From the NCBI GenBank assembly GCA_035771165.1, contig JAWNZC010000115.1, forward strand, positions 143,639 to 207,638: a stretch of DNA of 64,000 nucleotides. The letters run 5' to 3'. Shown piece by piece: positions 10,629 to 21,879 of the stretch. The stretch comes from Paragorgia papillata. Taxonomy: Eukaryota > Cnidaria > Anthozoa > Scleralcyonacea > Coralliidae. The notes under the pieces are model-generated. The model saw only the letters and a program-made list of their open reading frames with translations, made no database searches and was not told where the DNA came from. Both the position numbers and the translations under genes were made by a program. The first letter of the stretch is position 1. Every line of letters begins with the position of its first letter.

Positions 10629-12178
10629 CTGCCTCCTCCACAGGCCCTATTGCATCATGGACAGGACACACACGCCGAATTTAGGGCCTGCAAGATCCTG
10701 TAAAAAATTTGGCAAAACTTGGCACGGAATAAATTTGCATAATTAACTACCATTATTAATAGCCATGGCTATATCCGAAGATTTTGAAGGCCATTGAAGA
10801 CTTATTACATACGAATCCTAGCTTTAAAATGCAGGAATTGTTGAAGAAAGCAATTACGGTTGAACTTTGTCAACTTTCGGCCGGAATAATCAACGAAAAT
10901 ACACTTTAGGGGCTGTTTATATGGGAGGCGGGACAGGACGTTTTTCATCCCAGGTTTACATGAGTTCTACCACCCGGGACGTTCAACAAGCATCTCTAGT
11001 TCGTGTTGGACATGTTCGGTATTTCGCTTTTTTTAGGGAAACTAAGCTATTTGGTCGGATAAACTGTACGTATCTTGTAGCCAGATGAATTATGTTTCTT
11101 CCAGTATATTTGATAGCTTCTACAGTGGTTTATTTCTCAAGAAAACATTCGGAGAAGACAGATTATAATACATACGAAAAAGAATTTCAAAATAGCGGCC
11201 GCTATTATTTGGACATGTTCGGTATTTCGCTTTTTTTAAGAAAACTAAGCTATTTGGTCAGATAAACTGTACGTATTTTGTAGCCAGATGAATTATCTTT
11301 CTTCCAGTATATTTGATAGCTTCTACAGTGGATTATTTCTTGAGAAAACGTTCGCAGTGGCAAACAACTAGGCATTTTTATTTTTGCATCACATGACAAA
11401 TGTTGCAAAGTCAGCATAATATCGTCCCGGCAAAGCGGGACGGAGTGTTTACATGAGAAAAATTGTCTTGGATTTGCCGGGCCCCCGGCTGAGCGAACCG
11501 GGATGAAAAACGTCCCGGCAAACATCTTTCCATATAAACGGAACGGGGATAAATAAGAGAGATATACATGCATGGTAAGATCCCGGCAAACGTCCCGTCC
11601 CGCCTCCCATGTAAACAGCCCCTTATTTCGGTCTACCCAGAGACTCTTTGGCGTTTGGTTTATACTTTTTCGGTTTCCACAATTCCACAACAACTGAAAC
11701 TTGAATTACGCTACACTATAGCCTACAATTTAACAAAATTAAATCTCATTAACTCTTGGTCAGTTGACAGTCTTCGATAGCTAAATAAACCAAAAAACAA
11801 TACGAAAAACCTGTTACTTTCCTGACCGTCGAATTTGCTTTTGTTCGGCAGATATTTTCCCCTTCAATTCCTTTTTGTCGCTAAAAATATTATTGGCAGA
11901 AGGTCGGTAATTCTAAAACATACTGGTTTCTTCATTGTCATGATCTGTAAGAAAGTTTAGACCGAATTTCCTGGTGGGTCACAGTGTTTAAAGAACTTGG
12001 ACGTACGTTTGTCGAACAGCGGCCGGAAAAAATTTGCAGGCGCTCTCAAAACTATCGCCTCCAGGACCTAGTCTCGCTGTGCATAATGGGATCGGTCACC
12101 ATTTTGTTTACAGGATCTGGCAGGCCCTCTAAACAGTGTGTCCTGTCCATGATGCAATAGGGTCTGTGGAGGAGGCAG
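10629..12178. mobile_element. MULE-like DNA transposon, non-autonomous (1,550 bp)
   Basis: The ends CTGCCTCCTCCACAG and complement begin terminal inverted repeats of about 70 bp (10629-10700 and 12112-12178). The ten bases GGTTAGAGGG lie directly outside both ends (10619-10628 and 12179-12188), which fits the 9-11-bp target duplications of Mutator-like elements. No transposase frame is present. The duplication lies in an AGAGGGTCC-type repeat that occurs without the insertion near 22474. Confidence 0.65.
10909..11622. mobile_element. PIF/Harbinger-type MITE nested in the MULE-like element
   Basis: The ends GGGGCTGTTTATATGGGAGG and complement are inverted, and TTA flanks both sides (10906-10908 and 11623-11625), the usual 3-bp duplication of PIF/Harbinger elements. 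Inside, a segment of about 150-200 bp is tandemly repeated (11006-11208 and 11209-11358). No coding frame was recognised. Confidence 0.6.
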
Positions 12179-12309
12179 GGTTAGAGGGTCCTAAAGGAGC
12201 CTGAGAATGAATAAATAAGTTGAATATTTAATGAGGCGGCATCCCTTTGTGGTCTATATGCGGGCATCACTACTCATGTTTGCCTTTAATATGGAAATTA
12301 TTAACTAGT

Positions 12310-14248
12310 GTAATAGCTGAAGAGATATACAGCTTTTTGGAGTTAAAACAACTACTGTTTGAAGAACAAAAGGGCTGTCGGAAAAAAATCGAGAGGAACT
12401 GGTGATTTATTGTACATAGACAGAATAGTTTTGAGGGAAATTAGGCTGAGGAAAAGAAACTTGGCCATAGGGTTGATTGACTATCGTAAAACTTATGATG
12501 TGATTCCACATTCATCGATTTTGAAGTGTTTAAAAGTGTTGGGGATAAACAAGGAAGTACGAACACTGCTCGGACAAAGTATGAAATCTTGGAGAGTAGA
12601 GTTGTTGTAAGTGGAGAAGATTCACTCGGAGAAGTGAGGGATCTTCCAATAGCACTCATTCCATTGACTAGTATTTTGAGAAATTCGAAACCTGGATACG
12701 AGTTTCTCTACAACGGAGAGAAGATCAATCATTTGCTATTTATGGATGACCTTAAGTTGTACTGTAAAAATGAAAAAGAACTAGATTCATTAATGCAAAC
12801 TGTAAGAGTATTTAGCAGAGATATTCAAATGGAATTTGGCATTGAAAAGTGCGCGATGTTAATTATGAAGAGAGGAAAGTCGGTCAAATCAGACGGAATT
12901 AAGCCACCAGATGACAAGTTATGAGATCCTTGAAAGAAGGAGAGGGATATAAGTATTTGGTCATCTTAGAGGCTGACCAAATACAAAAGAAAGAGATAAA
13001 GGAAAAAGTAGCCCGTGAATACAAGAGGAGAGTTAGAAAGATTCTCAGAAAGTAAACTCAATGGTGGTTATCTAATAAAAGGAATTAATACCTGGGATGT
13101 ATCACTGCTTAGATACTCTGTTGCCTTTTTTGATTGGACCAAAGAAGAAATTAAAGAACTAGATAGAAGAACAAGAAAGTTGATGACAATGCACAATGGT
13201 TTTCATCCGAAAAGTAATATTGACCGAATGTACATCCCAAGAAATGAAGGTGGCAGAAGACTCCTTCGTGCATAGGATACTGCTAATTTGGCTGTCCTGG
13301 GATTAGAAAGATATATGGGAAGTAGTGAAGAAAGATTGATTAGTTCTGCTAGAAGCCCAAGGAGAAGTGATGGAGAAACGGAAAAGCAGTTTGAAAAACG
13401 TGTGAAGATAGAGCGAAAACAACAATTAAAAGATAAAGCACTATACATGGGCAATTTTTTAGACAGACAGAAGAAATAACAACATCTGAGCAATGGTTAT
13501 GGTTGAAAAATGGAGGGTTAAAGCGAGAGACAGAAGCACTAATCATGGCAGCCCAAGAGCAAGCAATTAGAACGAATGCAATCAAAGCGAAAATAGATAG
13601 AAGCCAAGTGGATAGCAAATGTAGAATGTGTGGACAAGTGGATGAAACAATAAACCACATTACTAGTGAATGCAGCAAACTGGCCCAAAAGGAGTATAAG
13701 AAACGGCATGACTGGGTAGGAAAGAGAATCCATTGGGAGGTTTGCAAAAAGTTTGACATAGTGGTCACCGAAAAATGGTATGAATACCAACCAGAACCTG
13801 TAATGGAAATGAAGCAAGTAAAATTTTGTGGGACTTTAGTGTTCAAACTGACTACTTAATTGAAGCTAGACGCCCAGATCTAATAGTGATTGACAAGATC
13901 AAAAAGCAGTGTCAGATTATAGATTTTGCTGTTCCTTTTGACTCAAAAGTGGTGGAAAAAGAAAGGGAAAAAATAGAAAAGTACCAAGATCTAGCAAGAG
14001 ATCGAAGTGAAAAAAACTTTGGAATATGAAAGTAAAAGTAATACAACTGGTTATCGGTGCTTTAGGAACTACACCTGCATTGCTGAAAAAGAGAGTGAAG
14101 GATATTGGTATTGGCACAAAAGATGTAGACCTGCAGAAAACTGCTATCCTCTATTCTGCTAGAATCCTCCGAAAAGTGCTCGAGATTTGAGAAGTCTTGT
14201 TGACACCAAATCCGAAGTAAAAATACCATTGAAAAATTTCAATGTGCG
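12310..14248 (+). pseudogene. R2-like LINE remnant, copy 1 (reverse transcriptase, zinc knuckle, endonuclease)
   Basis: Pieces in several frames line up in the order of one non-LTR retrotransposon protein. They are an RT segment with the first catalytic Asp (LIDYRKTYD, near 12470-12495), the RT active-site motif FMDDLKLY (near 12740), a thumb region (MYIPRNEGGRR, near 13230), a CCHC zinc knuckle CRMCGQVDETINHITSEC (near 13620-13675), then RRPDLIVIDK and IIDFAVP (near 13870-13935), as in the restriction-like endonucleases of R2/NeSL/Hero-type LINEs. The C-terminal endonuclease is what separates this group from LINEs with an N-terminal AP endonuclease. At least six frame breaks are present, and the segment around the QGD motif near 12610 is deleted. 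It is inactive and lies in an intron of the minus-strand gene at 14.36-23.70 kb or just beyond it. Confidence 0.75.
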
Positions 14249-14440
14249 ACAAATCAACAGAGTACTTCACCCACAGGACGATGTCAATAGACTCTATGTG
14301 AATACACACACCAAGCTCTCAAACTCTTAATAGAAATCACGTCAACTATTAACTACTTACCTGTTATTTCCTCCAGGAACGTCTCGTTCATCGCTTAAAT
14401 AAAAAGAACATAAGAAATTGAGCAAAAAGTGGAATGAAAT
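14249..14440. repeat. Duplicated segment A, containing exon 7
   Basis: It is about 75-80 percent like 17935-18110 by eye: the same AACAGAGTACTTCA...CGATGTC...TATGTGAATA block, then GTCAACTA, TAACTACTTAC, a short exon, and a TTGAGCAAAAAG-like end. Each copy carries one small minus-strand exon of the coiled-coil gene, so this is an exon-plus-flank duplication that was later separated by the LINE. Confidence 0.6.
14361..14393 (-). CDS. Coiled-coil gene, exon 7 (33 nt)
   Basis: The acceptor is TTTATTTAAG, the donor is CAG|GTAAGTAG. The exon takes two bases to complete a codon split with exon 6 and leaves one base over, so the phases match. It encodes a short acidic helix-like segment (MNETFLEEIT). 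The gene must continue beyond this exon at lower coordinates, but the next exon was not found. Confidence 0.5.
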
Positions 14441-14489
14441 TGTATTGAAAGCAATTTTTGCACCTACTACCAGTATTGCTTCTGTTTCT

Positions 14490-14652
14490 TGTATTATAAT
14501 AATAATTATAATAATAATAACAATAACAATAATAATAATAATCACCATCACCATCACCATCACCATCAAAACTACCACCACCACCACCACCACCACCATC
14601 ACCATCACCATCACCATCACCATCATCACAATCATCATTATCATCATTATCA

Positions 14653-14687
<35 letters not shown>

Positions 14688-14690
14688 ATA
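14490..14690 (+). repeat. Compound AAT / CAY microsatellite
   Basis: AAT units pass into CAC/CAT units and back into CAT and AAT. The Asn/His and Ile/Thr reading frames through it are repeat translations. It lies just upstream of the recognisable part of the second LINE copy. Confidence 0.95.
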
Positions 14691-14694
14691 AAAG

Positions 14695-15177
14695 CTTTTG
14701 GAGGAGTATTTGGGAAGAGAGGAGAGTTACTGTAATACAGCCGTGGATGAAGGAAATTGATGAAAAACTGAGGAACAAAATATGTTCAGTAGAAGATTTC
14801 AGTATCCTCATGGAATCCAGAATTATATTGGTGGAAAAAATTAACAGCGTTTGGTCCCCACTCGTAAAGACAATGCAGACATGGATTACAGCAACCGACA
14901 TCATACCTGAATGGATTGCAGTGGGACGAAGTGTGATGATACGAAAGACAGAAAACTTAAACTTGTGAAAGATTATCGTCCGATCACGTGCTTGAATACA
15001 GTATATAAAATCTTCACTGGAATATTTGCGAAGTTGTTAAAAAACCATGAAGAACGAAATGAAATGTGGAATCAAAATCAAATGGGTGGTGCAAGAGAAG
15101 GGGTATTGGAAACAGTTGACCAGCTATTAGTCGACAATTGTATCATGAATGAAGTACGCGAACAGCATCGGAATCTA
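14695..15177 (+). pseudogene. R2-like LINE remnant, copy 2, N-terminal part
   Basis: Two frames encode the region ahead of and into the reverse transcriptase, including the recognisable YRPITCLNTVYKIFTG motif (near 14975-15020) and NQMGGAREG (near 15085). The coding stops exactly at the TA that borders the element at 15178-16654 and resumes at 16657 with the first catalytic Asp region. Confidence 0.7.
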
Positions 15178-16654
15178 CAATCTTGGACAATAATATTGTA
15201 ACACCCCCGCCCCCCAATCAATATTGTAACGTCCTTTCTCCCAACATCAATGTTGGCGAAAAGTTTAAAATAACAACATTGAATTGGGGGTCAAGGGTTC
15301 ACTGTTACAACTACTTTTGTCCAAGCTTGTCTAAGATCCAATTTCACTAATTTTTATCACATGACTAGTTCTTGTAATACGGCAATGATGAACCATGAAA
15401 GTAATATTTTCTAGTAACTTTTTACATTTTTTTTTCGTGAAAAGTGCAGAAATGCGAAGCATTCTAATACTCGGCCTATCACCCGTTTCAGGCTCCCTTG
15501 TGGAGTATACCATCTCCGAGAGTCCTACTGCTGGCGTAGACAGCATTTCCGTCTGGAAGTTGAATAGAGGAAGATCCTAATCATTTGGGGACAAGGAAAT
15601 GACACTTTCTTAATAGTTAACGGATAAAGTTGGCTTCGAAATGGGCGTTTCATATTCTTCCCTTAAACACTGCGATAGATGGTCACATTCCTCACTAGAC
15701 GATTGATATTGAGAGAGAATCTCCAATATATCGACGAAAATATCTGTACGACTACGGCGATGAAAGTTTTCTGAGCATTTGCGGTTTGAATTAAAAGGGA
15801 GATAAATTTACCACCTCTGTTAAAATTTCTGACTATGTACTTGATTGGTGGAAAACATCCACGGGGTATTTCATTTCATAATATGATATAATTTCACTTT
15901 AATAAACTCTTTCCTAGCTAATATTATAATACTATTGATGATTCATTAATGACACGCTTGGGATGGAGGTTCTTTTCAATCTATTGAGATAAATAGCTTG
16001 AAAAAGTACAAAATACTTGTCATGCTGTAAACGGTAATTAACATGCATAATTTAGTATGGATGTTCCACGTTTAGATGAGGCAATCTCTAAAAGGGATCG
16101 AAAGTACTGAAAAAATAAAGCGCTAAGCGTCTTGTGTAACCACCAGTTGAACCAGCTTTATTCAAGAACAGCTGTTTTAATTTTTTTTGCAATTAGTCAC
16201 AATATACAACGGTTTACCACGGTCTACCACGGCGGTCTACCACGAGTTTAAATAGAACTGTATTTATATTAATTTCTATATAAAGCGTTGGTAGACCGTG
16301 GTAGACCGTTGGCATATGTATAGATAATTAAATGTGATATTATGGTGGAAGAGCTGGCCCGAGAAGGCTGTGTCCGCAATTTTAAATCAAAATTATAAAT
16401 CTTTTTCTGAAGGAAAATGTCTCAAATTTCACAGCCTGTTTATTCACTCTATTTTATAAATGAAAAACGTGTTTTACCGCTATTTTATGCAAGAATGAGG
16501 AAACTCAACCAAAGACAATCTCGTCCCCCAAATCAATGTTGTAATGTCCTTTCTCCCAAAATCAATGTTGACGAAAAGTTTAAAATAACAACATTGAATT
16601 GGGGGGGGGGGGGGGGCAGGGGTTCACTGCTACAACTACTTTTGTCCAAGATTG
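15178..16654. mobile_element. TA-flanked element, mariner-type ends (1,477 bp)
   Basis: The ends CAATCTTGGACAA and complement are inverted. TA occurs on both outer sides (15176-15177 and 16655-16656), and the LINE reading frame closes when the element and one TA are removed, so the borders are well fixed. TA duplication is the mark of the Tc1/mariner group. Inside each end lies a related 130-bp block (about 15205-15335 and 16525-16654), and an inner inverted pair of CGGTCTACCACGG sits at 16208-16310. No transposase was recognised, so it is taken as non-autonomous. Confidence 0.75.
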
Positions 16655-17799
16655 TAGCTGTTGCATGTTATGATTATCAGAAGGAATATGATATGGTTCG
16701 CCATGACTAAATTTTTAAAAGTTTATAAATGGATGGGTGTGCCAGAAAATGTATGTTGATGGAAAAGTGGAGGAGTAGGTTGGAGATTTGGGTGGTGGGG
16801 AAAGTAGAATGAGTAGAGAGATAGACACTTAAGACAGGGCTTTTGCAGGGAGATAGCTACTCACCAGTGGGCGTTTGTTTAAGTGAAGTACCAGTCATGA
16901 TGATGTTAAGTAGAACAAAAGGTGACAGAGTGGGACCACCTGGCAAGAGAGAAGTAGTGAGAACGCACAGTTTGTTTGTGGATGATCTTAAAGTTTATAA
17001 GGAAAACCACGAAAGATTAGCTATTGCAAATGAGATTATTGTACGTGCGATCCATGATGGAGGAAGAGGGCTAAAAAGTATGCGAGATATCTATAATGAG
17101 ATCAAAGTTAGAGTGGCCTGTTATATGACATTTTCGCAAAGTGAATGGATCAAAGTAGCTTGGAGGCGGGAATGCATGAAAGAATATTGTTCTATTAAGA
17201 GAGACGCAGAGGAGGCGATGCTAGATATAGGGGAGACGGTTAAGTTTGATGAAGATGTGGTATAGTTAAATGGTGAAAATATATGTGGGGAGTGAAAAGA
17301 GGCATGGGGAAAGCTGAAAGCCATTCTACAAACTAAGACAGAGAAGAAACGGTTAGAACTATATACGAAGAAAACTTTACAAAGTGAAGTTTTTATTTAG
17401 AGGGCTTGATGAGAAGTACCATGGATGGCTAGAATGTAATGTGGACCCAAGAAAGACAGCTACAGTAATTCTTATGCCATTTATGCGGAATACACAGAGA
17501 CAATACACCACCTACTATCAGGATGTAAAGAATTAGCTGGAACCGATTATTTACGAAGGCATAACAATGCATTGATGGTGTTGGCTGTAGCATGGGCAAA
17601 GCAAGGGGATCTGATAAATAAGGATGTCGTGTGGTACAAGATACAATGGAAAAGAGGAACGGTGCTTGAACGGAATGGAATGAAGCTCTGTTGGGACTTC
17701 GAATTTTGTATGCGAAAAACAACTACTGCAAGAAGACCAGATTTAAGGATACACGGAGAATGTTGCGGTCAGATTTTTATTAATTTCCCATCCAAATTG

Positions 17800-17800
<1 letters not shown>
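16655..17800 (+). pseudogene. R2-like LINE remnant, copy 2, C-terminal part
   Basis: It continues the frame with ACYDYQKEYDMV (first catalytic Asp), MQGDSYSPVG (RT motif B, near 16843), FVDDLKVY (RT active site, near 16978), then a decayed zinc-knuckle region with HHLLSGCKELAG and a RRH-like end (near 17500-17560), and ARRPDL from the endonuclease (near 17730). It ends in a (CAGA)n run. The sequence differs strongly from copy 1, so two related LINE subfamilies are represented. Several frame breaks are present. Confidence 0.75.

Positions 17801-17862
<62 letters not shown>
17801..17862 (+). repeat. (CAGA)n microsatellite
   Basis: About 15 units, directly at the end of the second LINE remnant. 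Confidence 0.95.
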
Positions 17863-17934
17863 AAATCATAACCTCCTGGTGGAGGTAATAATAATAATAT
17901 TATTTCCTGGATAGGAAAACGAGAAGGATGTTAA

Positions 17935-18110
17935 CCATTAACAGAGTACTTCAACCACAGGCCGATGTCGATAGACTCTATGTGAATATACACACCAAGC
18001 TTTCGAACTGTTAATTGAAACCCCGTCAACTACTAACTACTTACCATCAGAGACAACCTTCGCTCCTAAAAAAGAAAACCAGAAAATAAGAAGCTGAGCA
18101 AAAAGGCATC
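17935..18110. repeat. Duplicated segment B, containing exon 6
   Basis: It is the partner of 14249-14440. The surrounding intron sequence is better conserved than the exons themselves, which differ in length (21 and 33 nt) but keep the same phase. Confidence 0.6.
18045..18065 (-). CDS. Coiled-coil gene, exon 6 (21 nt)
   Basis: A micro-exon between a strong acceptor (TTCTTTTTTAG) and donor (GATG|GTAAGTAG). It takes up the single base left by exon 5 and leaves one base for exon 7, so it is a symmetric phase-1 exon that can be gained or skipped without changing the frame. Confidence 0.5.
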
Positions 18111-18225
18111 AGTGAAGAATATTGGGTTGGATGATAGGCACTGCTTTACTTCAGAACGTTTGCTTGTTGGGAACAGCAAGGATCTTAAGAAAGGCTATAG
18201 GCCATATGTATGAATAATTGTGAAT

Positions 18226-18278
18226 TGCTACAACAGCAACAACAGCAACAGCAATAACAGTAACAGCAGCAACAGCAG
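18226..18278 (+). repeat. CAACAG-type microsatellite
   Basis: Mixed CAA and CAG units. A matching array lies at 18787-18852, just beyond the other end of the inverted-repeat element 18277-18760. Confidence 0.85.
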
Positions 18279-18760
18279 AATGAGATGCACAGACTGCATT
18301 CAGTTTTGCGTTCCCCGGCCGTCCACGGACGGGTTTTAAGTGATTGGTCAATGGCGCCGGCATTTGGCAATCAATTTAATCTGGTCTTGTCGTATTCCAT
18401 GTGGGGTATAACTAGAATGCGATTGGTCAACGCAACACGAGAATTAACTTAACATGGCATGTCGTTGTTTTAAATATTACACAATGTTGTCAAAATTTGG
18501 TACACTAAGTCGGGTTTTGTTAATATCAATTTTTGCCCGGTTATTTTACACTTCAAACTGTGTTTGATCTGTGCTGTTGATCTGCCCTCTATTGTGGTAT
18601 CGTTACGAAAGATGTGATTGTTTTGTTTTGTTTTGTTTAGATCTGTTTTTCATTTCATATATATCGCTTAGTAAACTAAGTGTATGGGCTACGCATGGCT
18701 ACGCACCTGGGGGTGGAAAATAGAACTGAACGCAGTCCGTGCAGGCTCTCATTCTCGGCT
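18277..18760. mobile_element. Inverted-repeat element flanked by CAA/CAG arrays
   Basis: About 40 bp at 18277-18318 (GAATGAGATGCACAGACTGC and following) is inverted at 18715-18760. The centre holds no recognised gene. CAA/CAG repeats on both outer sides suggest insertion into, or seeding of, a microsatellite. Confidence 0.5.
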
Positions 18761-18786
18761 TTGCACGAGAACCTGCAAGCAGGCTA

Positions 18787-18852
18787 CAACAACAGCAACA
18801 GCAACAACAGCAACAACAGTAAGAACAACAACAACAACAACAACAACAACAG
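18787..18852 (+). repeat. CAA/CAG microsatellite
   Basis: CAACAG units pass into pure CAA. The Asn/Thr-rich reading frames here are repeat translations. Confidence 0.9.
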
Positions 18853-19070
18853 TAATAATAAGCTAGGTCAGGCGCATATTCTAGGAAATACGGTATATGT
18901 CAGTATAGAGGGCCCTATCAGGAAATTGTGTTAATGAGAATGGTTTCCTTGGATAAATATCATAATGAAAAAAAGGTAAAGTGCTTTGGCTAGAAAAGTC
19001 AGCATTTCGTATACACAAAGTATTGGAAGTTTACAAATATTTACAGCAATAAAAAGTTTGTTTTACTCAC

Positions 19071-19105
19071 CGGCCATGACAGAGTCCAGCTTGTGTTTAT
19101 CTGTT
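19071..19105 (-). CDS. Coiled-coil gene, exon 5 (35 nt)
   Basis: The acceptor is AATTTCCAG and the donor GCCG|GTGAGT. The first base completes the codon split with exon 4 and the last base is carried to exon 6. It encodes eleven charged residues (TDKHKLDSVMA). In the two other phases it would hit an early stop, which supports the assignment. Confidence 0.55.
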
Positions 19106-20146
19106 CTGGAAATTGAATTCGAAAAAAATACATTTCTGAATAATTGTGTATTATAAGTAATAATAATAATAAGTCTTTATTCATTTGATAAAATACATGT
19201 CAAGCAATACAACCAAAAAAGAATTATATAAATATGTTTACAATTTATAATCTTAAATCTTCTATATTGCTAATTTATATCTCAAACATAATCTATTTAC
19301 AAAACTGTTTATATATCGTTCCAACGCACAAATCTGTACAAGAAAATTTAAACTATTTAAAATTCAATCTTTTTAATTAATAATAAACATATTGAAATAA
19401 TAATAATTTAGCAATATCTATTGTAAAATATAAAACCTTTTAACAGATTTTAATGATAACTAATAATTATTATTATGTTTATTGTAACAAATAAAACTTC
19501 ATTAAATTAACGCAGTAAAATTGAATAAAGTCAGTGTAAAATCTTTATTAATTTTAATTCATAAATAAATAGTAATTATTATTATTGTAATAAATAAAAA
19601 TTTATGAAATTAAGGCAGTAAACATGTAAAGTCAGTGTAAAATTTTCACAGTTTTAAATCATAATTACTGTTACTATTATTATTGTAACAATTAAAAACC
19701 ATTCAAAAACTCATTAATAATTCATGAGAAAAACACAAAGGAAATCAGTACCATGTCCGTGTTTTTTTATCTGATAAAAAATCCTCCTGATTTACATAAA
19801 CTTTAGCTTTGATTTTCTCGGCTTAGACAACATTATTATTTTTCAAACTTACTACGCCAATGAACTTACCAAATGGGTCGTTTTTGAAGCTATTCAAAAC
19901 ATTCGCAGTACGTGTTTTATCAGATCTAAAACACTCGGCTATCGCCTCGTGTTTTAAATCTGCATGATAAAACACTGCTGCTCATGTTTTAAATATTACT
20001 TAAAAATGAAGGCGCAAAATAAAAACTAAATATGTATAGTTAGTGTAAAATCTTCACAGATTTTCTGAAAAACAAAATCACCAACATTAATCTATTTGGG
20101 ATTGTCTTGTTTTTTATAGAATTTCCATCTTCGTCTGCGTACTTAC
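19106..20146. other. AT-rich intron sequence
   Basis: It lies between exons 5 and 4 of the minus-strand gene. It is rich in AAT/ATT runs and repeats near-identical phrases such as GTCAGTGTAAAATCTT (near 19528, 19635, 20041), suggesting old tandem duplication. No other feature was recognised. Confidence 0.55.
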
Positions 20147-20256
20147 TTTAGGCATTTCACCTGCCTCCTCAAGCCACTATTGGCCTTTCTTAATTTCTGA
20201 ATGGTCGTCTCCATGACAACCAATTTTCTTTTCATTGCGGTACATTTCTCCTGTTC
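20147..20256 (-). CDS. Coiled-coil gene, exon 4 (110 nt)
   Basis: This is the best single exon of the gene. It has a long T-run acceptor (TTTTTTTTTTAG) and a consensus donor (CTAAA|GTAAGTAC). Only one of three frames is open, and it gives 36 residues rich in Lys, Arg, Glu, Met and Leu (QEKCTAMKRKL, then METTIQKLRKANSGL, then RRQVKCL) with leucine-type spacing of a coiled coil. It begins on a codon boundary and leaves two bases for exon 5. No named family was recognised. The chain of phases with the neighbouring exons is the main argument that the gene is real. Confidence 0.7.
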
Positions 20257-21134
20257 CTAAAAAAAAAACTCTCCATCATTATGTGTTAAATAATTGGTGG
20301 TAAACGGCTGTCTGTGGGCTTGCGAATCGGATCGGAGCTAGAAAATAATTTGTATGGTCAAGCTACGATATCCCAAAAATGAACTCGGCGATCGCAGCGA
20401 TCGCAGCGGTCATACGAAAACCACTGACGCAAAGATCGCTACGATCGCTGCGATCGCGAAACGGTGATTTTGCAATCTCAGCGATCTTGGCGATCAGTAC
20501 GCATCCCTGCAAACAATGGCCGTGATCAGCCATGGCTAAGATCAGCAATCATGTGGAAACGTGAAATGATTGTTGATCGCTACGATCGTTGTGTTAATAA
20601 CTCGTCAAGACTAGTCGTCATGGAGTCACGCATATTGATTCATTCATTGATTCATATTTAATTATACGCCTGGGAACTACTAGTCAAACCGAACGTGTGT
20701 CACAAGTACTTGTTAGGCCACAAGTCGCATTGTGTCTTATTTTCTGTAAATGTTTTTTTTTGTATGTTATTAGCTACTAATCTAAAAGAAAATAAAGAAA
20801 ATGATCATTTTTCACTTTTGTGTCATCAATCTACATCCAACTCAAAGAGAATGAGAAGCTATCAAAATAATTTTAATTAATTATTTGCGTACGTCCTAAT
20901 TTATCCAAAAAGTAATTATGCCAAATTAAAAAGAAACAAAATTGTGCATCTCGCTATGTCCTTTAAGGTTTTGAGGATTTCAAGATCGATTTTATCAAGA
21001 TAATAAATTTTATATTTGTCACATGACCATGCAAAGCCTGAAATTGAAATTTACAATGTCAATCATCAACTTTATGAGCCTGCTTGTACTAGGGTGATAA
21101 TATAGGCAAAGGAAAAATAGAAAAATCGTATTAC

Positions 21135-21194
21135 TTCACAAACAGCCGCTTCCACCAACCGGTCGCTTGTCCCACGCGACATAACCAGTTTCTC
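21135..21194 (-). CDS. Coiled-coil gene, exon 3 (60 nt)
   Basis: The acceptor is TTTTTCATGATAG and the donor GTGAA|GTAATA. It has twenty whole codons (EKLVMSRGTSDRLVEAAVCE), phase 0 at both ends. An alternative donor five bases earlier exists but would break the frame of exon 4. Confidence 0.55.
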
Positions 21195-21441
21195 CTATCA
21201 TGAAAAATAAAAAAAAACATTGATTATTATACAACAAAATCTCTATATCTCAAGGCCCGGGAAGAGCAAACCTTGGGATCCCAGGAAGAGAATTGTGTTT
21301 GGAGTTTCTTAATTTAAACTCATTAAATTTAGGTTCAAGTAATGACGTGACCAGCTGCGACAACCTCGGCTTGGCACCCTTGGAAACTTTCTTAAAATGA
21401 ACTTAACGCGCCTAACATGTGTGTATCTGGTGGTATTGTTT

Positions 21442-21597
21442 GGGGGGGGGGGGGGGGGGGTGGAAGCTAAGCCTAAGGCTAAGCGGAGTAACTTGACATA
21501 CCGCATATCCAAAAACTTATATGCGAATTCCGCCTTATTGCGAATGCTGGTTGCTAAACCATAGCCGCTACGTCATGAGCCCGGTTCTGTACTTGTT

Positions 21598-21622
<25 letters not shown>
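21442..21622 (+). repeat. Poly-G tract and (GT)n microsatellite
   Basis: About 18 G residues (21442-21460) and about 12 GT units (21597-21620). Confidence 0.9.
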
Positions 21623-21629
<7 letters not shown>

Positions 21630-21879
21630 AATGTTTTCGTCAACCACGAGATCAAGGCGAAAAGCTAATAGGCATACTTCAGAAGTCTTCTTCGTATGTC
21701 CGAATTAAGGGTTTACGAACGTGTACCAAACAACGACTGGAAGATTGGAAGTCTACACTCAATTTCAAAAGTAGTTGGGACACTTGAGCTTTTCTAAATA
21801 TACTCGTTCAACATCGTCTATTTTACGATATGTACACAATCCCTCCCTCCCCCTCCCTTTACAATGTTGGCTAATGAAA

